A stretch of 64,000 bases of DNA from Lingula anatina. Lineage: Eukaryota; Brachiopoda; Lingulata; Lingulida; Lingulidae. Under the pieces are notes generated by a model. The model saw only the letters and a program-made list of their open reading frames with translations. It did no database searches and was not told the origin of the DNA. The position numbers were made by a program, and so were the translations under genes. The stretch's first letter is position 1. Each line of letters opens with the position of its first letter. The DNA is taken from contig NW_019773570.1 of assembly GCF_001039355.2 (NCBI RefSeq), forward strand, positions 85,390-149,389. The letters are read 5' to 3'. Shown in pieces: positions 24,714-37,500 of the stretch.

Positions 24714-27289
24714 TTTATTTTGACGTAGCAACCGACTGTATCTTCTTAATTATTTACCATTGAGGGGCATATACTATAATTCCATTACACTACACTATGA
24801 GTAATAGCGGGTGGTAAGACAGTAATATCATTATGTGAGATGATCTGTTTTCTGTGATAAGGGTGTCAAATGTGCCAAGCTATCGATTGATCTGAAAGCA
24901 TTTTGTAAACAAGGACTTATAGCATCATAGGATAAAACAAGTCAAATTAACACAATTTACTATTGCGGTCAACCTGCCATTACATGAGTTTGCATTTTCT
25001 ATTTCGTTTCTACGCGAGTTTTGTTGTGCTGTCAACAATGCCGGCGTGGCAGGAATGTTAGGCCTAGGAATGGAAGTCGGGGTCCCTTATGATTTGTACA
25101 GGCTAGGAATATTGGGGTCAGTATATGGGACGAGTGTCACCTTTGCAAAATAATGAGGGAACAACTATGGTTCCTAGCTGGCTACCATTCCTGTTACCCC
25201 GGCTAACTGTTCAGCATTGATATGACGTCAGCATTGCTGCAGGTGTGATTCTTAACTACAGCAATACATAAGTACACGCACAGCAGGCGACCCAGACAGG
25301 TTGGCCATTTCACAGATTGGATTAAGTTAATTGGGTAAACAGAGGCGTGTGTGTAGAAAAGATTTTGTTACACAAAAATGAGCGACCAAAAGTATTTTGA
25401 TCCATCTTTTCTGATGCAGCATGTAGGTAAACTTTATATCTAATCCTTGTAATTGTTCTATATTGTAGTTAAATTTGTTTTATATGTTTGCTAGCAATAT
25501 CAGAAAAAAAGTATGGCCTTGCATTGATTTATTTGTGAATCAAAGTTCAAAATTTCAAAAAATAATGATTTGCAAAAATAAAACAGCAATATCAAGTAAT
25601 AATTCACAAAACACCCTTGTCTCGAGGACTTGACTTCTAATCTTAGTTCCAAGAAAGAATACATATAGCCTAAACTACAAAGAACCTGTAAAGCATATTG
25701 TTCATTAACAACTACATTATCAGACACGACCATGTAGTCACTGTCCCTGAGGGACAGGACAAGAACTACTAAGATTACAGCCACTCAAGAGGGACATTGA
25801 TTTAACGAGAAGACAAACACATTGACTTTCTGTGACTGCATGGTGCCGCAAGGAGTTATTTGTGTTTGTCTAGTATCGGTGGATCCCCGGGTGGGTCATT
25901 ATATGGTTGCTGTACCCCTTCACTTCATATAATATAACGCAGTTTATTCCGTCTCACTGAAGGGCGGCAATACACCAGATGGCCACGCCAGAATAGTTCA
26001 GGTATACATAGGCGTAATGCGTGTTATTCTGCATTATGTACAAATTGACCGCCTCTCTCAGTGATCCTACCTTCGACAGGTTTATTTTCAGTAAGCTCAC
26101 TCATACACAAAATTTAACAATCTAGGTTGTTCAAATAGCATTGAATACTCCCAGTGTGACAGAAACATGGTTTGTGTCATATTAATTGATTATATGTCTC
26201 AGCTGGGTTAATATCAATACATTCATGACAGTGGAGGCAGTGGTGCCAGAACAAACTTTACGTCAAAGATCATGCTCGTGTTGTTATATGTTTTAGTACA
26301 AACTCAGTAAATTGGAGAGTAAGTAACTAGCTTTGAGGATCTTTTGATAACGTATTTACAACGCCTTATCTGTTTTTTTTTTCACATTTGTGCTTACAAT
26401 AATCGTGCTTAAAAATAGCTCATTTAAAATGGAATCCAGTATCATTGACCACAAATTTTTTCGCAATTGATCTGAAACAAGCACTCCAATTAGCCCAATT
26501 TCAAGTAAGAACTGGGTGTCAGGGAACGTACGGTGGCTTGTTGTGGAAAATGGATGGTTGTGTAATTTTAGGTTTGAAAGGCAATAACTGAGTTGCATAA
26601 TACCAAACGAGGTGGAGGTCACGGGGACCTTTGTTCTATTTTAATCGGATGTTGTACAAATTTCGGCTGCTAACTACTAGTATTTGAATAACATACAGGG
26701 TATACGAGATAAGGTCTGAATTTCTCTCAATGAACAGCAATGGGTTTTTTCTTTTCCATGCGAAACAGAAGGTATAAAACGAAATATTTTCTTGCACCTT
26801 ACAGTTTTCGCAGAGGAAAATCTGAGCAAAGAGTGTCCCTCCTGGGATTTTCCTTGCAAAAGAATACTTGTCTGCCTTCACCTCTAGCACGGTCTACCTC
26901 ACACGGTAAAAGCTTTTAAATATGTATCCCACTTGGATCAATAATGCTTTTAACTACACAGATCTCCGAGAAACGATATCATTTGTCGCCGAACAAAAGG
27001 TGTATCGATCAAGTTATTAGCGCCACGGAGGTTTTGATGTGTGTGAATACAAGAGACAAACGACTGTAAAGCATCTCTGTTGATACCCCGCTGACGTCAC
27101 CACGCCACATATCTTGTTGACAGACAGCATCGACTCGTCTCTCTGGGAAAAGAGGCAGAAAGTCAGAAGAAGTAGACCCAACGACAATCGGAGTCAAAGG
27201 CGGGTGAATCAGATGCCATTATCTGTACAAGGGTATTGAGGACGTACAAATTTACGTACCATTCTAGGTTAGTGTCTTCGCTGTGTTGA

Positions 27290-27450
27290 ACTTCATCTAA
27301 CAAGGTCTAAGGCAGACGAGGACCGAAGCTAAAAGGGACGTTAAGGAAAAGAAAGATTAACTATTTACCAAGGGATATTCCAAACTACAGTACGTTGTAT
27401 CGCTTGTCGTAGATTAGACATACTTCACGCTGGACTGACGACATCTGGAG
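27290..27450 (+). other. Possible 5' UTR exon of gene B
   Basis: Gene B's first coding exon is preceded by an acceptor (TTTTCAG at 32521-32527), so a non-coding exon must lie upstream. A stretch ending GACATCTGGAG followed by the strong donor GTAAGTGTAT at 27451 is a fair candidate, with a less AT-rich 5' flank. The left border is arbitrary. No other evidence supports it. Confidence 0.3.
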
Positions 27451-27550
27451 GTAAGTGTATTTGATAACTCCTTGGGCGTCAGGATAGAAAGGACTGTGAT
27501 AGATATCTAGTTGTTGGTTTAGATGGCTTATTTCATCCCCACATACAGCG

Positions 27551-28118
27551 TGGTCCATAAAAAACCTTTTGCACTTCCCATCTCAATTTTGATATAATAA
27601 AGATATTTCCAACTTTCCTTCACCAAATTATTCCATAAGAATGGCCATTATATCCTTGCCAATTCTGCAGAAATTGGAAACCTTGAAGGTAGTCTTTCAA
27701 TCATCATCATCTCACCTCGCACGGACTTTCTTTGGCCACCCTTCTCACCAGGTCTCAATCCCCCAGATTTCTTCCTTCTTAGGGAAAGAATCTATGCTTA
27801 AATCCACAAACTCTAGACACTTTGATGACCAACGTAAAAAGAGAAGTAAGGAACAGACCCAACTGACATGACTGCAAGAGTCATTGCCAATTTCAGTGTT
27901 CGTGTGGCTGTCGTCATTCAGCACAGAAGAGCGGGGATAGATCACATTAACAATTATTGAAATTTGATTACCTTAAAGGTTTCCAATTTCTGCAGAATTT
28001 GCAAGGATAAAATGGCCATTCTTATGGAATAATTTGGTGAAAGAAAGTTGGAAATATCTTTATTACATGTATATCCACAAAATTTATATTAAAATTAAAA
28101 TAGGTCATTTTATGGACC
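27551..28118 (+). mobile_element. Decayed mariner/Tc1-like element with long terminal inverted repeats
   Basis: TGGTCCATAAAA at 27551 is inverted at the right end (TTTTATGGACCA, ending 28118). Both arms then share a block of more than 100 bases containing TTGGTGAAAGAAAGTTGG and ATGGCCATTCTTATGGAA in opposite orientation (27599-27690 versus 27978-28070). Between the arms, one frame reads PPFSPGLNPPDFFLL, like the WPPRSPDLNPxDFFLWG block of mariner/Tc1-type DDE transposases. It later reads VAVVIQHRRAGIDHIN, like their C-terminus. In-frame stops lie between the two, so the transposase remnant is dead. Confidence 0.7.
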
Positions 28119-28189
28119 ATAATCTCTGTTGGCAAATATTAAACGGGCAAAGCAACCATCGTGATTATACACAGGTTCTACAATTCATG

Positions 28190-28191
<2 letters not shown>

Positions 28192-28239
<48 letters not shown>
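28192..28239. repeat. TA microsatellite
   Basis: About 24 TA units in the spacer, directly downstream of the mariner-like element. Confidence 0.92.
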
Positions 28240-28241
<2 letters not shown>

Positions 28242-28369
28242 TTATATTTAGCCAAACAGTCTTATACATATACATACGTCCTGAATAGAGAATTGGAATA
28301 GAGAATTCTATTGCGAGAATGTCTGTTGCGTGAAACCGCTCTCGGCACTCAGTCGTGTACCGGGGTATG

Positions 28370-28583
28370 TGCGGTCACAGACAACGTGCGCTTCCGTTTG
28401 TATCGCACCGCACGCGCGGTGTCTACTTGTGCGTAGCGTTTGGTAAATCTTCCTCTCTCGATAACTAGATAATGACCACAGTAACAGATAACTAGCACCC
28501 AGGTCTAGCAATTGCAGAATTTGAGGTGCTGGGTTGCTTCCATTAGGCACTCCTGTTGTAAAACAGGTGTGGTTATTTAACAC
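28370..28583 (-). pseudogene. Possible relic of a reverse-transcriptase C-terminal tail
   Basis: On the - strand a short open frame reads YQTLRTSRHRACGAIQTEAH then VVCDRTYP. The pattern C-G-x-x-Q-T-E-x-H-V-x-x-x-C is like the zinc-knuckle-like tail that follows the reverse transcriptase in many non-LTR retrotransposons. The rest of the frame has no match I recognise. Weak, pattern-based call. Confidence 0.28.
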
Positions 28584-28599
28584 AGTGTTGGCAGCTATG

Positions 28600-31440
28600 G
28601 CAGTTATGCCAATATTGTTCCAGGACCATAAAACATTGACATGGAGATTTGATGGTGCTGATTGCTACATTCGGTATACATGTATCTGTGATGGGATCGA
28701 TGAATATTGATTTGAACTAATTATATCGCCCCTAGATCGGTTTCTTAGCCCATAACTAACAGGCTTCGGTGCCAAATGAGCGGTCGGGTTTTTGATGTTG
28801 GCACCAATTGTAGGACAGCTTTGGACTAGGTTGCTGGAGACAGGCATATAACTTATGGATAAACGTCATTCAATTTATCGATTTGACAGAGATGTTTAGT
28901 CAAATGTTTGTAACACTGTAAGCGACGGATATTTACTGTATCTTATTATAGACGTTGGCTTTTAACACAGTAGATTCAATTAAGAGTGCCCAAAGGAGAT
29001 GGAAACTTATAAAATAACTGCTGTTGCGAAGGAATTGGGAATTGTCCAATGTAATTAAACAAAATTGGAACAAAATAATCAGAATTTTGATTGCGCAAAG
29101 TATTCATTTCTTGTACAAAAAAGTTGCTTTTTGCTTTGATTGGTGCTTTAATGTGGAACGCGTTTATTACAATACTCCGGCTAAAAACACCGAGCAAAAA
29201 GGAGACGATATAGAATACCACATACGGAAAACGTTAGGGTTGACACATATTTCAAGTTTGTGATAAGTATGATTTGACTTTGAAAATTAAGTATTACAAA
29301 ATCAGAAATAATCCTGCTGACCAGGACAAACGGAGAACAAAGACATGAAATTGAATAACGTTTGTAAATAGGATATACGGTTAGTCAAATGTAAGCAATC
29401 GCAAATAAAAGAACATCCACTGAGCCGATATGGCTCTTTATCCGTCTTTCTCTCCATTCATTTGTCCTTTCAAAAGTATAAAAAAGACGGAGAAATCCAA
29501 CTGTGTAAAATAATGTAGGGGGGGGAGGCTTTGCGCACATTCTATTTAAACACATTTTTCAATGAGGGTGAATCGGTAAAATTAAAACATTTTTCACAAA
29601 GTGTACAAATGTTGTTTGATTATTATTATTATTTAAAATCAGAAAGTTTTATGTTTTATGTTTAGTCTTCATAATACAGTGCCATAGCGATTTGTGATGC
29701 AAGGATTATATCAATTAAATTAAATTAAATTGACAAATGACGTTTTGTGCATTAGCACTAGAAATTTAAAACTGTATATGATCCGACTGTTGATTCGAGA
29801 ATGAATTAATTATGTGAAATCTCTTAATCAGCCAGCAATTGTAATCGATTTGCTGCAACAGGACGCAATCAGGACGTAGCAATATGTAGTTTATAAAAAG
29901 GGGGCTATTTGCCTTAAGGATTGCTGCAAATTATTCATGTAAAATATAATTTCCTTCCAATTAAGACGGGATCCAATACGAAGCGCTCACATACGAATAC
30001 CGGTCTAATTAAGTCCACAATGCGCAATTTCGTATTCATTTTCCATGGATTCAGTTATTAGAGAATCTCAAATTGTTACACTTAAACTTGAAGTCATTAA
30101 AGAGCTTATTCTGTGAAAAGAATTGATGTCCACTGCTCAATTTGTGTCATTGATTAAATAAAAAAATTAACAAACAGTGTCCTCTTCAATCTCAAGTAAA
30201 TTGTTTGACAAATGCAAACAACAAATAATAATAATGAGTCTACAGTCTTAAATAATGTAGTTCCCAACTTTGGATAGCTGTTGAAGTATAACCTTTAAGT
30301 GCGCGCATGAACGCACAGGATAGGTAAGCATATTTGGAAGATCATTTGAGTAAAATTCAATATATTGTATCAGCTACCGGGAGTTCCATTTCCTCAAAAC
30401 AGCGCATCAGTCTTGGTTTGGTGAAACAATTTACTCGGACAATGCAGTCCTATTAATATCACAGGACTTTGACACTGCAGCTGACGCCATTGATCATTCT
30501 GACTAGATGGATGGTACCTTCAGCTGATAAACTAACGTATACGACAGGTCTGTGATAACTCACGCATAAATATTATAGGAAAGGCTAGGTGAGTTGAGGT
30601 GAAATATGTATAGATATATGGTATGTATTTTCTGTTTGGGTGTCAAACCAATTATGGTTCACTTTTGTCCGCCGATAATTGAAGCATGAGTATTTTAACA
30701 GTTAAAATTAGTGTAAGTGTTGGTCCATTTAATTGTGTGGGTATGGAAAAGTATATCTGAAGTCTTCTTGTTGATGTTTAGTTTTTTTTTTTTTTTATCC
30801 CACTAACAACTATATTTTTAGAGAAAGTTATTTCTACAAAAATATTCAGAAAACCGTTTCACAATGAGATCAATTGTGTTATCGCTTTCGTTAAAAAAAG
30901 ATTCATGTACTTGTATTTATGACTGTCATAACAAATGTGTCATGCGAAAATTTTAATGCTGCAATGGCGATTAAGTTAATTTGAATATCTAAAACCTCGA
31001 TAATATTACCCTTGAAAATACAGTAGTAAATTCAGGTGAAAATAAAATTGATATTGTTTGAGATTTAATCTCCTTGCAGACAGACAGACACACTGTGGAA
31101 AAACTGTCAAATTTATTGGTTTTAAAATTACTCCTGTCACTTCAGAGCGTTAACTATACATCCTTAAAATAGCAAAAAAAGAAAATACTTTTTTGTTCAT
31201 AATAATTATTACTGTACGGGCGATGGAATATAAGTAATGCTTTCGACGATTACGGATAATAGCCACATACTTAATCCATTCTTGTTGCTTGTGTATTCTG
31301 TGAATTCATTGTTTCAAGTGACCACTTGTTTGAGAATCAACTACTGGGAATATAAAACGGCTTATACTACTATATCGTTTCTGTCAGGCACTTCCCAATA
31401 CTTAAGTAGATGCGCTCTTTTGAACAACGGTTAAATATAG
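28600..31440. other. Spacer between genes A and B, second part
   Basis: AT-rich sequence with no supported gene. The open frames at 28976-29263 lie on opposite strands of the same stretch and neither has recognisable domains. Confidence 0.5.
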
Positions 31441-32400
31441 ATATGCTGCGATCGAAGTTATTTCCTCGTCAAAGAACAGGAAATAAGTCAAGCCTTTATT
31501 TTGTAGTTTACCACGTGTCGGTTGAAGTTGCTACCTTTACAAAGATTCAGAATCAAAATATTTATCACGGGTCACCAATTGAATGACTGGGTTCGTATGC
31601 AAACTTGATGTTATTTTGCATATTCCACTGTCCCGTGGTATCTGACCTGTTATCTAAACACGCGCACAAGTCAAATTAACTGTTTTCATTGTTCGTCTGT
31701 TGTGTCTTTCTATAGATTGAAAAAAAATGGCTGCTGTGTTTGCAGTCCCGAAATCGTTTAAGTATACGTCAGTGTACCTAAACCCTTTTATCAAGTCGCA
31801 CAATACCAATTATGAAAGACTGCGTCAGTAATATATCAGATCGATGACAAGCATCTGATAAAGTCAAACTTTGTGTTTCGAAATCGCTCAAGGACAGGTA
31901 ATAAACTAAACAGCCTTTTTTGTAGTACACTGCGTCTTCGTTGCTACCTTTGCAGAGAATCAGAATGTGAATATTTATCAAGGACCACTTATTAAATAAT
32001 TGTATTTATATTCACGCGTCATGTAAATTTCCTTATTTTACTGTCACTTAATAATATCTGACTTTTATCTAAACAGACGCACGGATCAAATCAACCTTTT
32101 CGTCTTTTGCGTGATTTTGTAAAAATAGAAAATGGCTGGTTTCATCGTAGTATCGTTAGAATACACGGCAGTGTACCTAAACACCTTAATTATGGTTAAA
32201 TAATGATTCAGAGTCAACAAAATATCATATTCAAGATGTTGGTCCAATTAAGTCAAACTTTATGCATTTATTTATCCAGGCAAGTGGTTTATTTTCTCTC
32301 GGCTATCAGTCAATTGTAGCCATTAATTTAACAAGTGCACACGTGCCCTTTTGCGCAGCAGTCTTGTTTCAAACGCTATCTAAATGTCAGTGACGTGGCA
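31440..32400 (+). repeat. Tandem repeat of ~400 bp upstream of gene B exon 1
   Basis: Two diverged copies lie head to tail. GTTGCTACCTTT at 31527 recurs at 31940 (period 413), and CAGTGTACCTAAAC at about 31768 recurs at about 32168 (period 400). The start of a third copy is seen as AAGTCAAACTTT at 31861 and 32250. Each copy has ATCTAAACA.ACGC and AAAATGGCTG blocks. The array stops about 130 bases before exon 1 of gene B, so it could lie in the 5' intron. Confidence 0.65.
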
Positions 32401-32545
32401 ATGAAACAAAATTCAATTTAATTCCTTTTTTTTTTAAATCTTAACTGAAGACGATAAACGCTATGGCGTTGTCGTTTCAGAATCATACTGGAGACCACTC
32501 CTCAATACCTTTTATTTTGTTTTTCAGGAGGTCTGGTGACCAAAA

Positions 32546-34509
32546 ATGACTCAGTGGGCGACCTACCGCCTTGTTCTAACAATATGCACAGTTATTCTGA
32601 GTTGCCGTAGCAACGAAGTGCGGGTTTGTAAGCATCCGCCGACGTGTGAGGAACCAAACTGCTACCAAAAGTGAGTTATTGTCATCAACACAGTTTCCAT
32701 TCGATTAAGTTACCTTCTGCATGTTTATATTTGTAAAAGCTACCATTTTAGGTATCAACAGAGAACAGAGATGAGAAAGCATTTGTTCTGATCAGCGTAA
32801 TATTTGCCTTTGAACGATTGATCAAAGAGAACAACCTCCAGGGGATTTTGTTTGACTTTCATTTTGCTGATTAAAAATTTGTCGATGCGATGGTGCTTTT
32901 TTATCAGGATGTTTGGTCCCGGTTAGATAATGTATCATTTATTTTTCTCAGAATTTATGTTACGTGAACAACAAAAGCCCGCTTAACTCCCTACTGTCAA
33001 AGTGAATGCGTTTATCTGCCCTTTGAGAATAGGTAATCGTGACGAGAGCTGGTTCATTTCAGTTAAACCACGAGTGTTAATCAGTCACCTGGTCGCTTTT
33101 GAAGCTGGAAGAGTTTCCTTATGCGTTTATAGCATTTATTTACATCATTTAAATACTTTTTCATAATTTAAATATTAAGATTTCTTTAGCCACATTTGGT
33201 TATTCTATAGAGACTACATATTTACGAAAGTAACGCATAAGTGTGTTCGAACATATCGAATTTTACGGGAAAATGCTTCCTATCTTTAATCAATTGCACG
33301 TGAAATAAATTGCCGTTCCTTCTGAAGACGCCTTTCCCAAATTCATATCCCGTATTTTTTTTGCAAGTGTTGTTTTTCACACAGTACATATTTGTTCAGG
33401 GGATAATTAATCACTCTGCAATAATGGCATCAATATTGATACTAAGCAAAAGCAAACAAAAGATGTGTTATTGAAAATGCAAGCGGTTGCCACTTGAAGT
33501 CATGCTTGAATTAGACGTCAAGAGAGCGAGACGTTTATATGACACTAGGCATTTCCCTAATGCATTTTTTCGTTAATTTTCTATAATAAATAGACAAGGA
33601 CTCCGAAAAAAGTTTTGTTACGGGTGTTTAAATATTAACGTGTTTTAATGCATTTAAGTGCATTTGAAGATAATTAAGATTTTAGTTAGTATACCACCAT
33701 TTTGTGATTTTAATACATATTTTGATATTTTGTGAAAATTATGATCATATTTAAGATCGGCTTGATAACATCAAATGTTGATATGTGTAGTGTGATTTAT
33801 TTAATTTTTTGTGAAATGAATAGAAAATTTCAATGTATCTTAACGTAAACGGTATGCAATGGGCGACCTCCCGTCTTGTCTGAACTGTATGTGCAGTTAT
33901 CCTGAGTTGCCATAGCAACTGAGCGAAGGTTTGTAAACATCTGAGGAGCCAAACTTCTGGTTGAACCGAACATAGGATGTCCAAACGGAATATATTTACA
34001 AAGTGTGTTGGGTCATTGAGTTGATTGATGTCATTATGAAGTCCACATTTATCGATTCGAATTTCGTTATACGTGTGTGTGTGTGTGTGTGTGTGTGTGG
34101 TGGTGGTATAGTTTACACATGGAGGCATGGAGACAGACACAGATACATATAAATACCTGTATAATTTTCTTAACCAAAGGGTGTGGTTTTATAAATACCA
34201 TGTATTCAGACGTCATTAAACTTACATGCAATTGAAAATAACCACGTTTGTGTCCATACAAATGCGTGTTCAGTTACAAAGTAATTTCAACTTTTTCACA
34301 AATGTAAGCTGCTGGCGATTAGAAAATTTGTAGTCAATGAAAGAAATATAAAATAAATAAAATGTCGACTGTGCCATCTCTGAGTACTGTTACTGACCAC
34401 TGATATTGGTTGTGTTTCAGAGAAGTGGAATGTGTATCCGGCCAGTGCTCGGACAAGGGCCAGTGTGTCTGTGAACCCTGCTGGACAGGACCTTCGTGCG
34501 ACATTTACG
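32546..34509 (+). CDS. Gene B exons 1-2: signal peptide, Cys-rich N-terminus and EGF-like domain
   Basis: Exon 32546-32670 encodes MTQWATYRLVLTICTVILSC, a short basic start and hydrophobic core typical of a signal peptide, with likely cleavage before or near RSNEVRVC. The mature N-terminus is CKHPPTCEEPNCYQ. The exon ends in phase 2 at AAAA|GTGAGT. Exon 34421-34509 gives CVSGQCSDKGQCVCEPCWTG then PSCD, an EGF-like end with the same extra Cys (EPCW) as gene A. Splice phases (2, then 1) equal those of gene A. Confidence 0.88.
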
Positions 34510-37500
34510 GTATGTAATTGATTTAAGCACCCGCTCTGGCATGTTATATATAAACTCGTTTTGTATCAAATTTGCACCATTGACTCACGTGCACGGGAAA
34601 TTGTATTCCTACACACGAATGTGACTCTCCATTATTTTCCCTAACCAATGTTTTGGATGCAATCTATCCGAATGTGGCTTTTTTTTAACATAAAATACAT
34701 AATTGTAAACCAAAACAAGTTTTTTTTTCAAATGGTAAACGAATTTAGTAATAGGAGCTATGGCATGTGGTAAAAAACCACCCGGGGTCGGTCCCACGAC
34801 CTCCCGCACCGGCGACGAGCGAGATTTATCACTTTACTATAAAATCACATCACGCTGAAGGGTCTCACGCTTAAAAAAGATATATTGGTTTACTTACCCA
34901 GGTGAATACAAAATCGATATGACAGTAAGTCATATTTCAACCCACTTCACATACGAGACGATTGCTAGTAATTTTATCTCTGGGGCATAAATGTCATGCT
35001 CCCTCAGATGGCTGCAACAGCCCCAAGTAATTTGAAGTTAATACACTGTACGTGGACAGACATAGGTTACCTTCAATGCAAACATTCAGTGAACACATTT
35101 AAGAGGAAAATATTTTGTTCAAAAATTATCCAAAATAGTCTCTCGAATGTAAGCTACCATTGAACTGTGTTCAATGCAATTTATCACCTCTACCCCAATA
35201 AAAAAATTGACACAGTATACTATCCTTGGCAAAATTAAACGTTTGCTGCATATTGTCGCAAATTATTCAGTATAAAAGTTGGTTTTGTTGCAAATATGTT
35301 GCAAATTTTCAAGAACATCCTGATTTCCGACAGGTTGATTAGAAAGTCTTCATACCTCATAGTCATGAAAAAATACCTTGCTGTAAATTTGCAAGAAGAT
35401 ATCCATGCCAGAGTTTTTGCTAAGGGTGGTCCACTTCTTGCCTGAAATAAACAGCCTTTTCCCTAAGGTGATCCCAAACCTGTGTGAATGCAATAAGTGT
35501 TCAATTAACAAGGTCCATAAATAGATATTTGTTGAGCAAATGACGTCAGAAATCTAGTTTTTTATAATCTTACGTACTTTCCAGTCAATTTTTGTTGTAT
35601 TGGGATTATTATGTTACCATTAAAGCGCTCGTGAAGGCAACCGTGACATTTGCAATCCCAAACGATGTTCGTTATGTGCTGTATCTGTTTCACTGCTAAT
35701 GGATTGAGATGCCATAAATATTGACATGCGATACGAGATGCAAAATTTACAACAAAACAGTGTTACATATATGATGAGTAGATATCGATCAGGCGCATCT
35801 TCTGAGGGTGGTTTTTTAGTTCAAGGCAAAAAAGGTAACTATCTAAATAAAAAAAAAAAATGAAACAATTTATGAAAATAAAATACCTAGTGGATCTTTT
35901 TTGTTAAAACTGTGCATTTTGGAATAGCCATGGACTTTTCAGCGCATATGCCGTCTGTCGAGAAGGACGGATTTAGCAAATGCTATAATCAGAATAAAGA
36001 GACAGCCAAGTAAATTTGTATCAGTACGATTTCAAGTTCCTATTGGCCGTTTTACGAGTCCTTTAGATGAATCGGTCAGTTAAAATTTTAACATTTGAAA
36101 AACTGCAGAGAAGTGCGTATCGTCATTCAGTTTGTGCCAATTTGCGATACATGTATAAAGAAGTAACCGACTTCATGACGCGAACAAGGTCAAACCCGAC
36201 ATTTCTGTACACTTCTGAAATGAAATACAAGAGTGTAGATACCCTGAAAGTAGTGTGTTACAATGTATTATAGTGTATAAATAGTTAAAGCAATAATAAC
36301 TCTTCGTTTCGGCCAAAAAATGAATTTTCCTGGAGTAAACAACAATTTTCCCATACTTACCAATGGTTAATGAATCCATTTTTACATTCAAAGTTAGTCC
36401 CTGGTTTTTTTCTAAAAAGTTTGGTTTTTTGTTAAAATCTCTTAAGAGATTTTAACAACGTATAGACATCAATGGAGGTCGCGTGGTCTAAAGACAAGTT
36501 CAAATATCAGAATAAAAGCTATAACTGCTGTTTTTGTGGTAAAACAGAATATATTATATTTCTATTAGTTATTCACAAGGTTTTTATTGTGAAATATAGG
36601 TCTCATACAAAGAGTTATTATGCCTTTAAATGAACCATATGGTAATATTATTATGCATTTCAGCACCAAAACTGCAAAAGGATCTACATGTCGTGTCATA
36701 AATCCAATTCTGGAATAGCCTGGAACCCTGAGCTAGCAAACAAACCAGGCACGTTAAATTTTCTTTAATTTTCTGAATTAAAATAAAATTCTAACAAAAT
36801 AGGATATTTTATTTACAGAGAACAAACATCAGCCACAATTCTGGAGAGACGTCGACACATTTGAAATAGCAGGCAATGTAGCTGGAGGAACACCCGTATT
36901 CCAAGTTACCGCCTATGACCTTGACACTTTGGAGACCTGCCCTACCGGTTGGAAAAACCAAGGTTTGAACTGCACGTGTGCAGAGGTTTTGTACTCCATC
37001 GATGAGTCAAATGACCATGGTCTTTTCTCCATTGATCCCCACACCGGTGAGTTGAGCATCAAAGTTGGGACACCAATGTTGGATGATACCACGTACAAGT
37101 TGGTCGTTGGGGCCAGAAACCCGGTCCCGAATGACGAAAGACAGACGTATGCCATCAGTGAGAGAGATCTCGCGGGTTCTCGTATCACCCTCGAGATAAC
37201 TGTCGCCGATGTCACAGACGCTGAGCCCCGTGTATATGACGAACATGTCGACAGCGAATGGCATGATAAAGGGTATTCAAAAATTGATGACATGATGGAC
37301 AGTTACTATGATGAAGAGGTCCATTCAAGACATAAAAGGGTAAAGAAATATATTTTTTACTCTGCAGGGTTACACTTAAGTGAATTCAAATCCGTGGTAA
37401 TTATGTTTATTAAAACTTTCCAACCAGTGAAGTACTAGAAAAAAATTAATGGTTAACTTTTTGCAAATGCAAAAGCACACCAAAAAGTGTGTCTATACTT

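Larger units (their letters stand above)
23332..27550. other. Spacer between genes A and B, first part
   Basis: It holds the 3' UTR of gene A and AT-rich non-coding sequence. Short open frames at 25500-25784 and 26356-26890 on the - strand have no recognisable domain and look incidental. CRE-like TGACGTCA octamers occur near 25222, and TGACGTCA also near 27091; a possible 5' UTR exon of gene B lies near the end. Confidence 0.5.

Noticed and set aside
25500-25784. 94-residue - strand open frame with a hydrophobic start
   Set aside because: The composition follows AT-rich sequence and no conserved motif or gene context supports it.
26356-26890. Two consecutive open frames on the - strand in the A-B spacer
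   Set aside because: No domain, no splice support and no shared family; they look like chance frames in AT-rich sequence.
33751-34261. Open frames on the - strand with Thr-His repeats
   Set aside because: They are translations of the GT microsatellite at 34073.
36913-37293. 126-residue open frame antisense to the gene B cadherin exon
   Set aside because: It is the mirror of a strong coding exon on the + strand and has no domain of its own.
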